From Mycolicibacterium sp. BiH015 (lineage in GTDB: Bacteria; Actinomycetota; Actinomycetes; Mycobacteriales; Mycobacteriaceae): DNA of 64,000 nucleotides. Both the position numbers and the translations under genes were made by a program. The notes beneath the pieces are model-generated. The model ran no database searches. It was not told the origin of the DNA and worked only from the letters and a program-made list of their open reading frames with translations. This document shows, in pieces, positions 16,907 through 25,758 of this stretch (within the stretch, counting starts at the first letter, position 1; the number at the start of each line of letters is the position of its first letter). The stretch is taken from assembly GCF_027706845.1 (NCBI RefSeq), contig NZ_JAQGCZ010000008.1:1-64000 (forward strand), given 5' to 3'.

Positions 16907-17060
16907 TTGCCACCTCGTGTTTCGTAGTTGGTCGCGTAGAAAAATGGCGCGGTCAGTGTGGCCGGTGACGGGCTCGCTGACTCGCCGCAGCCAGCGGTCA
17001 TCCGCTCACAGTCACTGCGCCGCAACGGCTTGTCGTGTTGTTGTGCTGTCATCCGGATAG

Positions 17061-18020
17061 TCATGCGGGCTTGAGCCAGGCAGCCATGTCAGCGGTCAGG
17101 GCGCGTAGTTGTGATCGCCAGCTGGACCAACCGTGATCACCGCTGATCGGGAATTCAAAGTGTCCATTGCGCCCCCCAGCGGCCACATAGTGCGCGTAGA
17201 AGACCCTGCTGCTGGCTTGGGCTTGGTCGGGATAGCCGAGCATCGCCGCTTGATCGCTGGTCGTCAACGTCTGCGGTGCGTAGATCCACAATCGGGTGTC
17301 ATTGTCGACGAACCGCCGCACGTTCACACCGGGATCACGCCACTTCCAACGCCCGAGCTGCGGCGGTCCCCACATGTGGTTGGTGTCCACACCGCCGAAG
17401 CGGGTCATGCCGGCGGCGATCGCCCCGTTGAGTGTGGTGTTCGACGGCGTCAGGAACCCCGACACCGACGCGGCGTAGCGAAAGCGCTGGGGATGTGACG
17501 CGGCGAGCATCAAAGCGCCGGTGCCGCCTTGCGACGCGCCGACTGCGGCGTGACCGTCAACGGCCAGACCGCGGTTGGCTGCCAGCCATGTCGGCAGTTC
17601 GGCGGCGAGGAAAGTGTCCCATTGGCGACTGCGGTCTTGTTCCCAGTTGGTGTAAAAACTGTATGCTCCACTCGCGGGTGCGACCAGCGAAATGCCCTGT
17701 CCGGCAACGGTATTGACTGCATCACCGGCTGTCACCCAGTTGCTGACGGCAGCTCCGGCGTTGGCGGCATCGAGGAGGAACACCGCCTGGGGTCCGCCCT
17801 GAAGGAATGCCACGGGGATGTCGCGGCCCATCGCCGCCGACGGCACCATGAGATATTCGACACCATCGGTAGGCTGCCCACTTGCGGACGGGGCGCAGCT
17901 CAACAAGGTAGTGGTGGTCAGCAGCGCCGCCGCAAGCGCGGTGATCACCGAGGTCGCCGAGGCCGCAAACAGACGCCAGACCCGCGGGCGCTCCGCAGGA
18001 CGGTGACGGCGAGGTCGCAC
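17061..18020 (-). CDS. MPT51/antigen-85-family secreted protein with Ser and His retained
   Basis: A 319-aa exported alpha/beta-hydrolase-fold protein. After an Arg-rich start and a hydrophobic segment (about 17-41) comes LLSC, which could be a lipobox at C42. The mature part follows MPT51/FbpD closely (YLMVPSAAMGRDIPVAFL, NAGAAVSNWVTAGDA, YTNWEQD, FGGVDTNHMWG, QLGRWKW). MPT51 is known as a non-catalytic relative of the mycolyltransferases; here the nucleophile-elbow motif reads VGASQGG (S163) and the C-terminal motif GDHGW (H296), where I recall Ala and Asn in MPT51. A Glu at the antigen-85 position is not obvious. GTG 18020 is chosen because further upstream the frame is Arg/Pro-rich; it lies 7 bases after the small gene. 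Last gene of the mce run. Confidence 0.8.
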   Translation of the reverse strand: MRPRRHRPAERPRVWRLFAASATSVITALAAALLTTTTLLSCAPSASGQPTDGVEYLMVPSAAMGRDIPVAFLQGGPQAVFLLDAANAGAAVSNWVTAGDAVNTVAGQGISLVAPASGAYSFYTNWEQDRSRQWDTFLAAELPTWLAANRGLAVDGHAAVGASQGGTGALMLAASHPQRFRYAASVSGFLTPSNTTLNGAIAAGMTRFGGVDTNHMWGPPQLGRWKWRDPGVNVRRFVDNDTRLWIYAPQTLTTSDQAAMLGYPDQAQASSRVFYAHYVAAGGRNGHFEFPISGDHGWSSWRSQLRALTADMAAWLKPA

Positions 18021-18027
18021 TGTCCGC

Positions 18028-18138
18028 TCAGGTCGGTGGATAGGCAGGCGGCGGGTAGACGCCACGCAGGATCCAGGCGAACCAGTTGACGCCGAACTCG
18101 AGTTCGTCGCTGACGTCGTAATCGGGTTGAGGGTCCAT
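18028..18138 (-). CDS. 36-aa small protein in the mce operon
   Basis: A short gene reading MDPQPDYDVSDELEFG, then VNWFAWILRGVYPPPAYPP. It has a clear ribosome site (AGGAG at 18150-18146, 7 bases before ATG 18138), an acidic N-terminus, a short aromatic hydrophobic stretch and a Pro/Tyr-rich tail. It stops 7 bases before the MPT51-like gene, so it is likely co-translated with it. I do not recognise the family. The hydrophobic part is too short for a certain membrane span. Confidence 0.6.
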   Translation of the reverse strand: MDPQPDYDVSDELEFGVNWFAWILRGVYPPPAYPPT

Positions 18139-18211
18139 TCTGCCACTCCTGAAGGTGAGGATGAAACTACTTCGGTTGACAACCGGGGCGTCGCGCGGCG
18201 CCGCCGGTGCG

Positions 18212-18715
18212 TCATGACGGCGCTCCGTACACCGCGACCACAACGGTGCGGTCGAGGCTGTTCTCCGACCAGACGCCGATGTGGGTGTGTGCGCAATTGC
18301 GCATGACTGCAAGGTATCCGGGATTGTGGTACCACTGGTTGATCAGTTCAATACCGCTGATGGCCAAGGCCGGATTGATGGCCACAGTTTGGGCGACCGA
18401 CCCTCGGTAACCCGCCGCGGCCGCGCGGTCAGCGACTGTCTTGCCGTCGGTGCCCGGATCATCGCGCAACGCTCGGTTGTTGAGGACATCGACGGCGTGC
18501 CATTGCGCCGCCAGCTGCAGCTGCGGGTTGACGCGAAGCTCATTGGTGCAGCCGGCTTGCCGTTGGGCGGTGTAGACGTTAGACACGACGCTTCGGTTCA
18601 GGCGGCTGTTGTCGGCCTGCCCGGGAGGCGAAAGAAGCGTCGCGGTCGATACGGCGCCGATGGTCACGGGGATGGCCCACCAGCTCAGACTGCGTTGCCG
18701 TGTGGTGTGGTTCAT
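18212..18715 (-). CDS. Secreted CAP-domain (SCP-like) protein
   Basis: A 167-aa exported protein. Residues 1-30 form a signal peptide (SLSWWAIPVTIGAVSTATLL). The rest resembles CAP/SCP-like extracellular domains: LRVNPQLQLAAQWHAVDVL, the mid block GYRGSVAQ, WYHNPGYLAVMRNC and AHTHIGVW. The CAP His/Glu residues are only partly recognisable. ATG 18715 overlaps the DUF732 stop by 4 bases, which fixes the start even though the frame is open further upstream. CAP-domain genes of this kind commonly follow mycobacterial mce operons; the role there is unknown. Confidence 0.75.
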   Translation of the reverse strand: MNHTTRQRSLSWWAIPVTIGAVSTATLLSPPGQADNSRLNRSVVSNVYTAQRQAGCTNELRVNPQLQLAAQWHAVDVLNNRALRDDPGTDGKTVADRAAAAGYRGSVAQTVAINPALAISGIELINQWYHNPGYLAVMRNCAHTHIGVWSENSLDRTVVVAVYGAPS

Positions 18716-19104
18716 GGCGCGGCCTTCTCGGTGGGCGTCGAAGCCGGAGCGACGAAAGCGCTTGGGCGATAATCGGCTGCGGACCGCCGAAGTTGCCAGA
18801 TCAATGCGGGGCACAGCTCGTTGACCGCCTGCGCGATGAGGTACGACGCCTGATAATCGTCGGTGGTGGCGAAGTCGACTTTGATGTCGGTCACGAGTTG
18901 CGAGTAAGTTTGTCCATCCCGCATCCGGCTGCAAATGCTGTTTCCATAGGACAATGCATGTTCGGCGCTGGCGAAGTTGTAGCCGGGTCGCACCGTCACA
19001 TTGACCAGATATGCCACAGTGTCAGCGCGTGCGGTCGGCAGCGCCGCACTGCCCAGGACCGTCAGCAGCGTGGCGACCGAGATACATTGGACAACAGCTT
19101 TCAT
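18712..19104 (-). CDS. DUF732-type secreted protein
   Basis: A 130-aa protein with a signal peptide (cleavage expected after PTARA, about residue 27). Then comes the DUF732 pattern: a helical domain with two conserved cysteines (NSICSRMRDGQTYSQL and AVNELCPAL). It overlaps its neighbours by 4 bases on both sides, so it is translationally coupled in the mce run. Function unknown; DUF732 proteins are abundant in mycobacteria and are exported or cell-wall located. Confidence 0.78.
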   Translation of the reverse strand: MKAVVQCISVATLLTVLGSAALPTARADTVAYLVNVTVRPGYNFASAEHALSYGNSICSRMRDGQTYSQLVTDIKVDFATTDDYQASYLIAQAVNELCPALIWQLRRSAADYRPSAFVAPASTPTEKAAP

Positions 19105-19790
19105 TTCGGCTCGAATCCCGAGATAAGCCAGCGCCCGTCGACGTTGGTCAGGGTGACCTCGACGACGGAGTTGGTTTGGGTCGGTGCCTGCCCATCGATG
19201 ACGATCGCCTGGTTGACGAACAACAATACCTTCGCTTCGCTGCGGCTTGCTGACACCGAGGAGGCGGCGGGCACGGTGGCGGTCGCCGAGATTTTTTGCT
19301 GAATCGCGCCCGGAATGACCACATCTCGGGTCAGCGTTGTGTACGAGTCGCGGAAGGTTCCGATGAGGCGGTCTCGCGCCGCAGTGAGCGACTGCTCGGC
19401 GGTGTCGGGGGTGTACGACAGAAGCGCCACGGTGCTGTCCTTGGCGGCTTGGACCGAATCAGCAGCTGCGCGATCGGCCGCGCGCTGCATGCCATCTTGA
19501 TACTTCACGAATCCGGCCGCGCCGCCCAACGCCATCACCGCCACCGGCACGACGACGAAGCACCCGATCCGGGTGAATCTGCCGGGCCGGACGGCTGCCT
19601 CCGACGGTGCGCTGGCGACGTCCGTCTCCGGCGCGTCCGCGCTTTCGGGTGAGGTGGCTGACGCCGTTTCGGCCTTCGGGCGGCGACACCTTGGCCAGCG
19701 CGGGGTGAACCTGCGATCGGGTGGGGGGTCGTCGGCTGACCGAGCCGATGTGCGGTCCGCCTCGGCGTCGCGGTGCTCAACAGATGTCAT
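19101..19790 (-). CDS. Mce-associated membrane protein 2
   Basis: A 229-aa protein with a charged, Pro/Ala-rich cytoplasmic N-terminus (about 1-70), one transmembrane helix (CFVVVPVAVMALGGAAGFV, about 76-94) and an exported domain ending VEVTLTNVDGRWLISGFEPK. That C-terminal pattern (xVTLxxVDGxWLISxF) marks Mce-associated, VirB8-like-fold proteins thought to stabilise or assist Mce transporters. 4-base overlaps with the genes before and after. Confidence 0.85.
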   Translation of the reverse strand: MTSVEHRDAEADRTSARSADDPPPDRRFTPRWPRCRRPKAETASATSPESADAPETDVASAPSEAAVRPGRFTRIGCFVVVPVAVMALGGAAGFVKYQDGMQRAADRAAADSVQAAKDSTVALLSYTPDTAEQSLTAARDRLIGTFRDSYTTLTRDVVIPGAIQQKISATATVPAASSVSASRSEAKVLLFVNQAIVIDGQAPTQTNSVVEVTLTNVDGRWLISGFEPK

Positions 19791-20443
19791 GGCACAAACT
19801 CCACGTTCGCTATCTTGGGATCATCGCCAACCCGCTCCACGGTGATGCGCATCCGCCACAGCCGCGGTTCCTGCTGCGCCGCACCAGCATTGGATACGTT
19901 GACGCGCACGGCCACCAGTACGCGGGCATCATTGGTCGACATCGCTTCAGCGCCCGCAGCGGTCACCGAGCCCTCCGACTTCGATTGCACCCGTCTGACC
20001 ATCTCGATGAGCGGCTGCGAGCGCATCGCGAAATCTTCGGCGAAAGTACCGGTGGCTGAGGACAGAATGCGTTCGATGTCGGCGTCGGCTCGTTGCCAGT
20101 CGATGCTGGTGAGATTAACGGCCCCTTGCCGGGCGGCTTGCATGAATTGCGCGTGTAACTCGTTGTCCTTCTGCGCCTGGAGGTGGCCCCAGCCTAGCCA
20201 GCCGGCGACCACGCCCAGCGCGATCAGTGCCGTGAGACCAAGCGCCAACGCTTGGCGGTGCGGGGAACCGGCAGCACGTCGTGCCCGGTCAGTTCGGCGC
20301 TGCGATCCGTGCCCGCTGTGTTCGCCGTCGTCCTCAGTGAAGTGGTTCGCCGCGGATGCCCCGTCGTCTTCTGCGTCATCGGCGTCGGCACCGTCACGCG
20401 ACCGGGTGTCGCCGGATTCTCGTGTGTCGTTGTGCGCGTTCAT
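19787..20443 (-). CDS. Mce-associated membrane protein 1
   Basis: A 218-aa protein: acidic N-terminus, one membrane helix (ALALGLTALIALGVVAGWLGW, near residues 68-88), then an exported domain with alternating helices and strands ending WRMRITVERVGDDPKIANVEFVP, characteristic of Mce-associated proteins. ATG 20443 is chosen over a TTG one codon earlier; it lies directly after the mceF stop (20447) with AAAGGA upstream. Probably part of the Mce complex or its assembly. Confidence 0.83.
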   Translation of the reverse strand: MNAHNDTRESGDTRSRDGADADDAEDDGASAANHFTEDDGEHSGHGSQRRTDRARRAAGSPHRQALALGLTALIALGVVAGWLGWGHLQAQKDNELHAQFMQAARQGAVNLTSIDWQRADADIERILSSATGTFAEDFAMRSQPLIEMVRRVQSKSEGSVTAAGAEAMSTNDARVLVAVRVNVSNAGAAQQEPRLWRMRITVERVGDDPKIANVEFVP

Positions 20444-20446
20444 CAA

Positions 20447-21901
20447 TCAGGGTCCTTTCGGCGGGACCAACATGTCCTGCCAGGTGGTAGGACCGGAGTT
20501 GCTGAGATCGCCCTGCGTGTATGGGCGTCCGTCCGGTCCGGTGTATGCGCCGGTGGCGGGGTCATAGATGGCGGCGGGGATCGGCGCGGGCGCCGGTGCG
20601 CCCGCGTCGGGTGGCGGGGGCGGGTCCGACGGCGGCAGCTGGGGCACTGCCTGCCCGGATAAGGTGGCGTTGGGATCGCCTTTCCAGTTGTAGCCGTCAT
20701 TGAGCGGCACGTAATTCTGGTCGCTTTCGCACATGTCGACGGTGGGTGCGCGTTTACCCGGACGCGTGATGCACGGCAGGTTTCGGGCGCCGCGCACGTT
20801 GAGAAGGGAATCCGAGGGGACGCGGCAGTAGAGGTCCCCCGCGGGTCGGGGCGGGTAGTCGACCTCACTGGGTGAGCGCACCTGGTTGGCCGGCAGGAAG
20901 CCGGTGGTGCAGGGCGGCGGGACGTTGAGGTTCAAGTTGAATGACAGATAGACGCCCTTGTACGCCTGCTGAGTGTCGCGGTTGGCCAGCGTCGATCCCT
21001 GCAGCATCTCGACCAGCGGGGGAAGCAGCACCAACAGCTGTTCGGTGCTGGCCTGGTAGGTCAACGCAACCTGTCCGACGCTGGCCAGGTTGGCCGCCAG
21101 CACCGGAACGGTCGGCTTGAATCGGTCGAGAAGCTGCCGCGTCTCATCAACGGCCGCCGGACCATTGGCAAGGAGGCCGCGTACGGCGGGATCCTGGCTC
21201 TGCAATTGATCGGTAATGGTGGCCAGATTGGCCGCCCATGCCTGGATGGCGTCGCCGCTGTCGGTTTGCGTGTCCAGGATGGGTTTCGATTGATCGATCA
21301 CCGTGGTGATCGCGTCGAGATTGGCGCGGGCGTCGGCAGCCAGTGTGGTCGTGCCCTGGATCAGTCGGCTCAATTCTGGACCCAGTCCACCGACTGCGGT
21401 GTAGGCCTCGTCGATGGCTGTTCGGAGGTTGTCGTTCGGGATGGCCAGCAGGCCGGCGTTGGTCGATCCGAGCAGGGCGTTGATATCGGGCGGCAGGCTG
21501 GTGCGATCGACCGAAATGGTGTCGCCGTCGGACAGCGACGGCCCATCGCCGCTGCGCGGTACCAGCGCCAGAAACTGTTCGCCGACGGCGGTTTGGCTAT
21601 GCACCTCAGCATCGGCATTCGCCGGTATCGGCACGTCGGCGCGCAGCGACAGCACCGCGTCCACCCCGGTGGTCGTGAGCCGCACCGCTTGTACATGACC
21701 GACTTCGGTGCCGCGATAGGTCACGTTGGCGTTCTGGTAGAGCCCCGCGGAGTTCGCCAATTGCACCGTGACGCGGTAATTTCCGACGCCGAACAGTTGT
21801 CCCGGAACATCGAGATAGCGAAATGCCATGATGCTCCCCGCGATCACGGTGATCACCGCGAACACCACGAGCTGCAGACGGACGCGCAGTGTCAGGTGCA
21901 C
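20447..21901 (-). CDS. MceF-type substrate-channel protein
   Basis: Last of the six Mce proteins, 484 aa. One N-terminal membrane helix (LQLVVFAVITVIAGSIMAF), the MlaD/Mce domain (YRVTVQLANSAGLYQNANVTYRGTEVGHV, about 38-115), a long helical region and a Pro-rich tail (DPPPPPDAGAPAPAP). Mce A-F hexamers form a periplasm-spanning lipid tunnel. GTG 21901 is chosen, 4 bases after the mceE stop. A Cys-containing C-terminal region (CTTGFLPANQ, LYCRVPSD, PCITRPGK) is typical of the subfamily. The paralogue number (Mce1-8) cannot be told from this sequence alone. Confidence 0.92.
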   Translation of the reverse strand: MHLTLRVRLQLVVFAVITVIAGSIMAFRYLDVPGQLFGVGNYRVTVQLANSAGLYQNANVTYRGTEVGHVQAVRLTTTGVDAVLSLRADVPIPANADAEVHSQTAVGEQFLALVPRSGDGPSLSDGDTISVDRTSLPPDINALLGSTNAGLLAIPNDNLRTAIDEAYTAVGGLGPELSRLIQGTTTLAADARANLDAITTVIDQSKPILDTQTDSGDAIQAWAANLATITDQLQSQDPAVRGLLANGPAAVDETRQLLDRFKPTVPVLAANLASVGQVALTYQASTEQLLVLLPPLVEMLQGSTLANRDTQQAYKGVYLSFNLNLNVPPPCTTGFLPANQVRSPSEVDYPPRPAGDLYCRVPSDSLLNVRGARNLPCITRPGKRAPTVDMCESDQNYVPLNDGYNWKGDPNATLSGQAVPQLPPSDPPPPPDAGAPAPAPIPAAIYDPATGAYTGPDGRPYTQGDLSNSGPTTWQDMLVPPKGP

Positions 21902-21905
21902 GATC

Positions 21906-23039
21906 TCACCGCCCCTGGTTGTGTCGGTAGGGAGCGAGCAGTGGATTGCCCGCCGTGTAGGGGCTGGGCAGAACACCGACGGTGCGACCCCACTGCATTT
22001 CCAGCTCGGTGAGCTCGCCTTCGAACCGGGTCCCCGTGAAGAATCCGGCGTCCAGGCGGCTGAGCGTCATGTCGACCACCAACGTGACGTTGGCGTAGTC
22101 GCCCCGGAACCACTTGGTCAGGGTGTCTTTGGCGAACGGGTAGGTGGTGAACAGGCCCAGTGACCGTGTCAGCGCACGCCCCGAGTTGGCCAACGATTCG
22201 AGCACCGGACCGAGATTTTTGAGCTCGGCGACCAATGATTGTCTTGTCTGCTGCACGGAATCGGCGGCCAACGCAGTGAATTCGCCGAGCTGGTCGACAG
22301 CCTCGACGAGGATGTCGCGTTGACTGTTGAGCGTGGCCAGCGCATCGGGAATCGTGTCGAGAGCCCGATCGAGGATGGGCTGCTGAGCGGCGAACTTATC
22401 CAGCAGCCCGTTGAGGCTGTCCGCCGCGTCGATGAGGTCACGGGTCTGGTCGTTCACCCGAGCGACGAAGATGTCGAGCTGTGCAAGAAGACTGCGGAAA
22501 TCGTCCTCGCGCCCGTCGAGCGCGGTCGTCATCGCCGCGGTGATGTCCTGTACCTGCGCGAGACCGCCTCCGTTGAGCAGCAGCGACGCGGCCGCCAGGG
22601 TCTGCTCGGTCGAGGGGTAGGCGCCGGCGGCAGTGAGCGGAATGACCGACCCCTGCTGCAGCCGACCTCGGGCCGGTTCGTTGTCCGGCGGCGCCAGCTC
22701 GATGTGAAGAGATCCCAGTAAACTGGTCTGGCCCAGGGTGGCGGTGGCGTTGGCCGGCAATACGACGTCGCCGTTGAGCGTCATGGTGACCAACGCGTGC
22801 CAGTGCTGACGTTGGATCGCCGTCACCGTGCCGACGGTCACGTCACCCACCCGGACCCGCGAGTTCTCCTGGACGGTGTCGATGTCGGGCATCTGGGCGG
22901 TGATCGTGAACGACCCTTCGCCGCCGCCTTGGGTACCCGGCAACGGCAACGAGTTCAATCCCCGCCAGCCGCAGCCCGCTGACAGGCCGGTCGTGGCGAC
23001 CAACAGAAGCGCCACAACGGCGCGCGCCCGGACTGTCAT
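21906..23039 (-). CDS. MceE-type lipoprotein (LprN-like)
   Basis: A 377-aa Mce protein with a lipoprotein signal (VATTGLSAGC, C23 as the lipidation site), the MlaD domain (FTITAQMPDIDTVQENSRVRVGDVTVGTV) and a long helical domain. MceE is the lipidated member of the hexamer. Its ATG overlaps the mceD stop by 4 bases and its stop precedes mceF GTG by 4 bases, so translation is coupled. The C-terminus (SPYTAGNPLLAPYRHNQG) is typical. Confidence 0.92.
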   Translation of the reverse strand: MTVRARAVVALLLVATTGLSAGCGWRGLNSLPLPGTQGGGEGSFTITAQMPDIDTVQENSRVRVGDVTVGTVTAIQRQHWHALVTMTLNGDVVLPANATATLGQTSLLGSLHIELAPPDNEPARGRLQQGSVIPLTAAGAYPSTEQTLAAASLLLNGGGLAQVQDITAAMTTALDGREDDFRSLLAQLDIFVARVNDQTRDLIDAADSLNGLLDKFAAQQPILDRALDTIPDALATLNSQRDILVEAVDQLGEFTALAADSVQQTRQSLVAELKNLGPVLESLANSGRALTRSLGLFTTYPFAKDTLTKWFRGDYANVTLVVDMTLSRLDAGFFTGTRFEGELTELEMQWGRTVGVLPSPYTAGNPLLAPYRHNQGR

Positions 23040-24391
23040 GGCTGACCCGCCTCGGCGGGCAACATCATGCCGGGCAGGCCGGCGGCCGGATCGGTCTGCT
23101 GCGCCGGCTGCGCGAGGGGCGCTTCAGCGGCGAGCGGCAAGGGTGGCGTTGGGGCCGGGTCGCCCGGGCCAGGAGCGGAAAGTGGTGGGCTCGGGGCGGG
23201 CGCGGGCGCTGATGGGCGGAAGTCGGGGCGCATCCAATCCTCGCTGTAGGTGACCTCGTTGGGCCGCGCGGCCGTGCCGACGAAGGGGTTGAAACCCAGA
23301 GGCGGGAAGTTGTACTGCCGGTTCTTCACGATCGGTGCCAGATACTGGACACAGAGTTTGGCCGACTGCTCGGCGCCGAGTCGGGAGGCGGCCTGCACTG
23401 CACCGCAGAGGAAGTTGATCGGGTCGGAGAAGTTGTTCACCGCCGCCACGCCGCTGAGCGTTCCCTGGGCCGGCTGGTACAGATTTGCGGCGTTGGCGGC
23501 CGTGGTGGGCAGCACGTGCAGCAATTGCTCGATGTCGGCAAGGCTGTCGTTGAGCACCTGCGACACGGCGGTGAGTTTGTCGGTGGTCGTTCCCAGAGTG
23601 TCGCGGTTCTCCGCCACGAACGTTCTCACCTCGACGACGACCTCGTTGAGGTCCTTCATGGCGGTGGCGACCTCGTCGGGGTCATTCGCCAACACGCCGG
23701 TGACCTCGGCGAGGTTGGCGTTGAGCTGGCGGATCAGCGTGGTGCTGTCCTGCAGCGCCGTGACCAGTGTTGCCAAGTTCTTCACCGTGCCGAACGTGTC
23801 GGCGCTGTGATCCGACAGCGCCGACACCGCCCCGGAGAGTCGGATTACGGCGTCGCGGATGCTGGGTCCTTGTCCGCGTAGGTTGTCGGCGGTGCTGTTG
23901 ATCAGTGCGCCCAGCGTGCTCACTCCGCCCGGCTCGGTAGGGGCCAGCAGCTTGGTGAGTTTCTCGAGTTGGCCGCGGAAGTCGTCGAACTCGATCGGCA
24001 CCGCGGTGCGGTCGCGTTCGATGACGGCGCCGTTCGCCAGTGTCGCACCGGCGGTGTAGGCGGGCGTGAGCTGTATGGCGCGTGCGGTGACCAGGGTCGG
24101 CGACAGGATGACGGCTTTGGCGTCGGCCGGCACCCGATACTGATCGTCGTACCAGAAGCTGACCTTGGAGCGCATCGGTTGCGGTTCGATGGCATCGATC
24201 TCGCCGACGGTGACGCCGCGGATGCGGACGTCGTCACCGACGAACACGCCGTTGGTGTTCTCGAAGTAGGCGGTGACATGAATCCGGCCCATGTCGCGGG
24301 CAGGGTCGGTCACGACGTAGGTGGCTGCGGCGGCCAGGGCCACCAAGGTCAGCGCCACAGTCACCTTGAGTCGCCCGGTGGTGAATCTCAT
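23036..24391 (-). CDS. MceD-type protein
   Basis: 451 aa: one membrane helix (VTVALTLVALAAAATYVV), Mce domain (RIHVTAYFENTNGVFVGDDVRIRGVTVGEI, about 33-110), coiled/helical region and a very Pro-rich C-terminus (PAPAPSPPLSAPGPGDPAP). The open frame continues upstream, but ATG 24391 (MRFTTGRLKV) overlaps the mceC stop by 4 bases and gives the normal Mce N-terminus. Confidence 0.92.
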   Translation of the reverse strand: MRFTTGRLKVTVALTLVALAAAATYVVTDPARDMGRIHVTAYFENTNGVFVGDDVRIRGVTVGEIDAIEPQPMRSKVSFWYDDQYRVPADAKAVILSPTLVTARAIQLTPAYTAGATLANGAVIERDRTAVPIEFDDFRGQLEKLTKLLAPTEPGGVSTLGALINSTADNLRGQGPSIRDAVIRLSGAVSALSDHSADTFGTVKNLATLVTALQDSTTLIRQLNANLAEVTGVLANDPDEVATAMKDLNEVVVEVRTFVAENRDTLGTTTDKLTAVSQVLNDSLADIEQLLHVLPTTAANAANLYQPAQGTLSGVAAVNNFSDPINFLCGAVQAASRLGAEQSAKLCVQYLAPIVKNRQYNFPPLGFNPFVGTAARPNEVTYSEDWMRPDFRPSAPAPAPSPPLSAPGPGDPAPTPPLPLAAEAPLAQPAQQTDPAAGLPGMMLPAEAGQP

Positions 24392-25758
24392 TGCTGGGGC
24401 TCCGTCACATTTGGCGACGCGGGCAACGGCGCGGGTTCGTTGGGCGCGGGCACGAGGATCGGGGTGGGCGTGGGCTGCACCGGACCGAGCTGCCCGGGCG
24501 GCAAGGCCGGCGGCCCGGGCGGTGGCCCGCCCGGCGGAGGCGCGGGAATCGGCTCCCGGTAGGGATAACATCCCGGTCCGGGCGAAGTCGGGCCGAGAAT
24601 GCCCGGACAGGGTTGATCGCCGGGGTTGCCGGTGATCGCGTCCGGCACCGTCAAACGGGGTTCGCCGCCTTGGCCGGTTCGCGGGAAGGGCACCGGTAAC
24701 GCCGGCGTACCGGGCTGGCCCACCTGAGGGTCGGTGCGCTGAGACGGCAGCAGCACGTTGGGATCGAGACCGAGGTCGGAGAAGGCCGCGTCGACGAACG
24801 GTTGAACGAACTGTCCGGGCAACAGATTGGCGACGTAGGCCTTGAAGAAGGGACCCGAGGAAAGAGATTCGCCGAACGACATGGCGTAGGAGCTGAGCCC
24901 TTTTAACGACTCCTGAACCTCAGCCTTACGGTTGTCGATCGCGGCCAGCACGCCGTTGAGTTTGTCGAGCGCGGGTCTGAGGGTGGCTCTGTTGTCGGCG
25001 ATGAAGCCGCGCAGCTGAGCGGCCAGCGCCGAAAGATGCCGCGAGATTTGATCGAGCGCTGAGCTCTGGCCGCGCAACGCCGCCAGCACCGAGTTGCTGT
25101 CGCTGATGAGACTGACGATCTGCTCGGTGCGCGACGCCAGCACGGTGGTGGCCCGGTTGGCGTTACTCAACAGCGAGCGCAGCTGGGCGTCGCGGTCGTT
25201 GAGCACTTCGGAAAAGCGTGCCACGCCCTCGACCGCCACCTTCAGTTGCGGCGGGGTGTCCCGCAGCGTGCCGGCCAGCGTGCTCAGCGCAGTAGACAGT
25301 TCGTTCGTGTTGAGCCCGCTGATGGTGGCGGTCAGGTCGCCCAGAGCGTCGGGAAGCTGATAGGGCGACGTGGTGCGTTGCATGGGAATCGTGTCCTCGA
25401 GGCGACCCTCCCCGCGCGGCGTGACGTCGAGCACCTTGTTGCCGAGCAGGCTGATCGTCTTGATAGCGGCCTCGGTGTTCTCTCCCAATCTGATGTTGTC
25501 GTCGACGGTGAACGTGACGAGCACGCCCTGTGGATCGAGCTCGATGGTCGTCACCTGACCGGCTTTGAAACCCGAGACTTGCACCGGCGCACCGGTCGTC
25601 AGGCCGCCGGCCTCTTCGAAGTAGGCGGAGTAGTTGGTGCCCGACGACAGCAGGGGAAGCCGATTGACGTTGAGTGCGGCAGCGATGACCGCCACGACGA
25701 TCACCACCGCAGCGGCGCCGACGCTGATCGGATGTCGTTCCAGCACATTGGCTCTCAT
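24388..25758 (-). CDS. MceC-type protein
   Basis: 456 aa: N-terminal helix (VGAAAVVIVVAVIAAALNV), Mce domain (YSAYFEEAGGLTTGAPVQVSGFKAGQV), long helical channel region and a Gly/Pro-rich tail (APPPGGPPPGPPALPPG). ATG 25758 (MRANVLERHP) overlaps the mceB stop by 4 bases. The VQVSGFKAGQV stretch is typical of MceC. Confidence 0.92.
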   Translation of the reverse strand: MRANVLERHPISVGAAAVVIVVAVIAAALNVNRLPLLSSGTNYSAYFEEAGGLTTGAPVQVSGFKAGQVTTIELDPQGVLVTFTVDDNIRLGENTEAAIKTISLLGNKVLDVTPRGEGRLEDTIPMQRTTSPYQLPDALGDLTATISGLNTNELSTALSTLAGTLRDTPPQLKVAVEGVARFSEVLNDRDAQLRSLLSNANRATTVLASRTEQIVSLISDSNSVLAALRGQSSALDQISRHLSALAAQLRGFIADNRATLRPALDKLNGVLAAIDNRKAEVQESLKGLSSYAMSFGESLSSGPFFKAYVANLLPGQFVQPFVDAAFSDLGLDPNVLLPSQRTDPQVGQPGTPALPVPFPRTGQGGEPRLTVPDAITGNPGDQPCPGILGPTSPGPGCYPYREPIPAPPPGGPPPGPPALPPGQLGPVQPTPTPILVPAPNEPAPLPASPNVTEPQQ

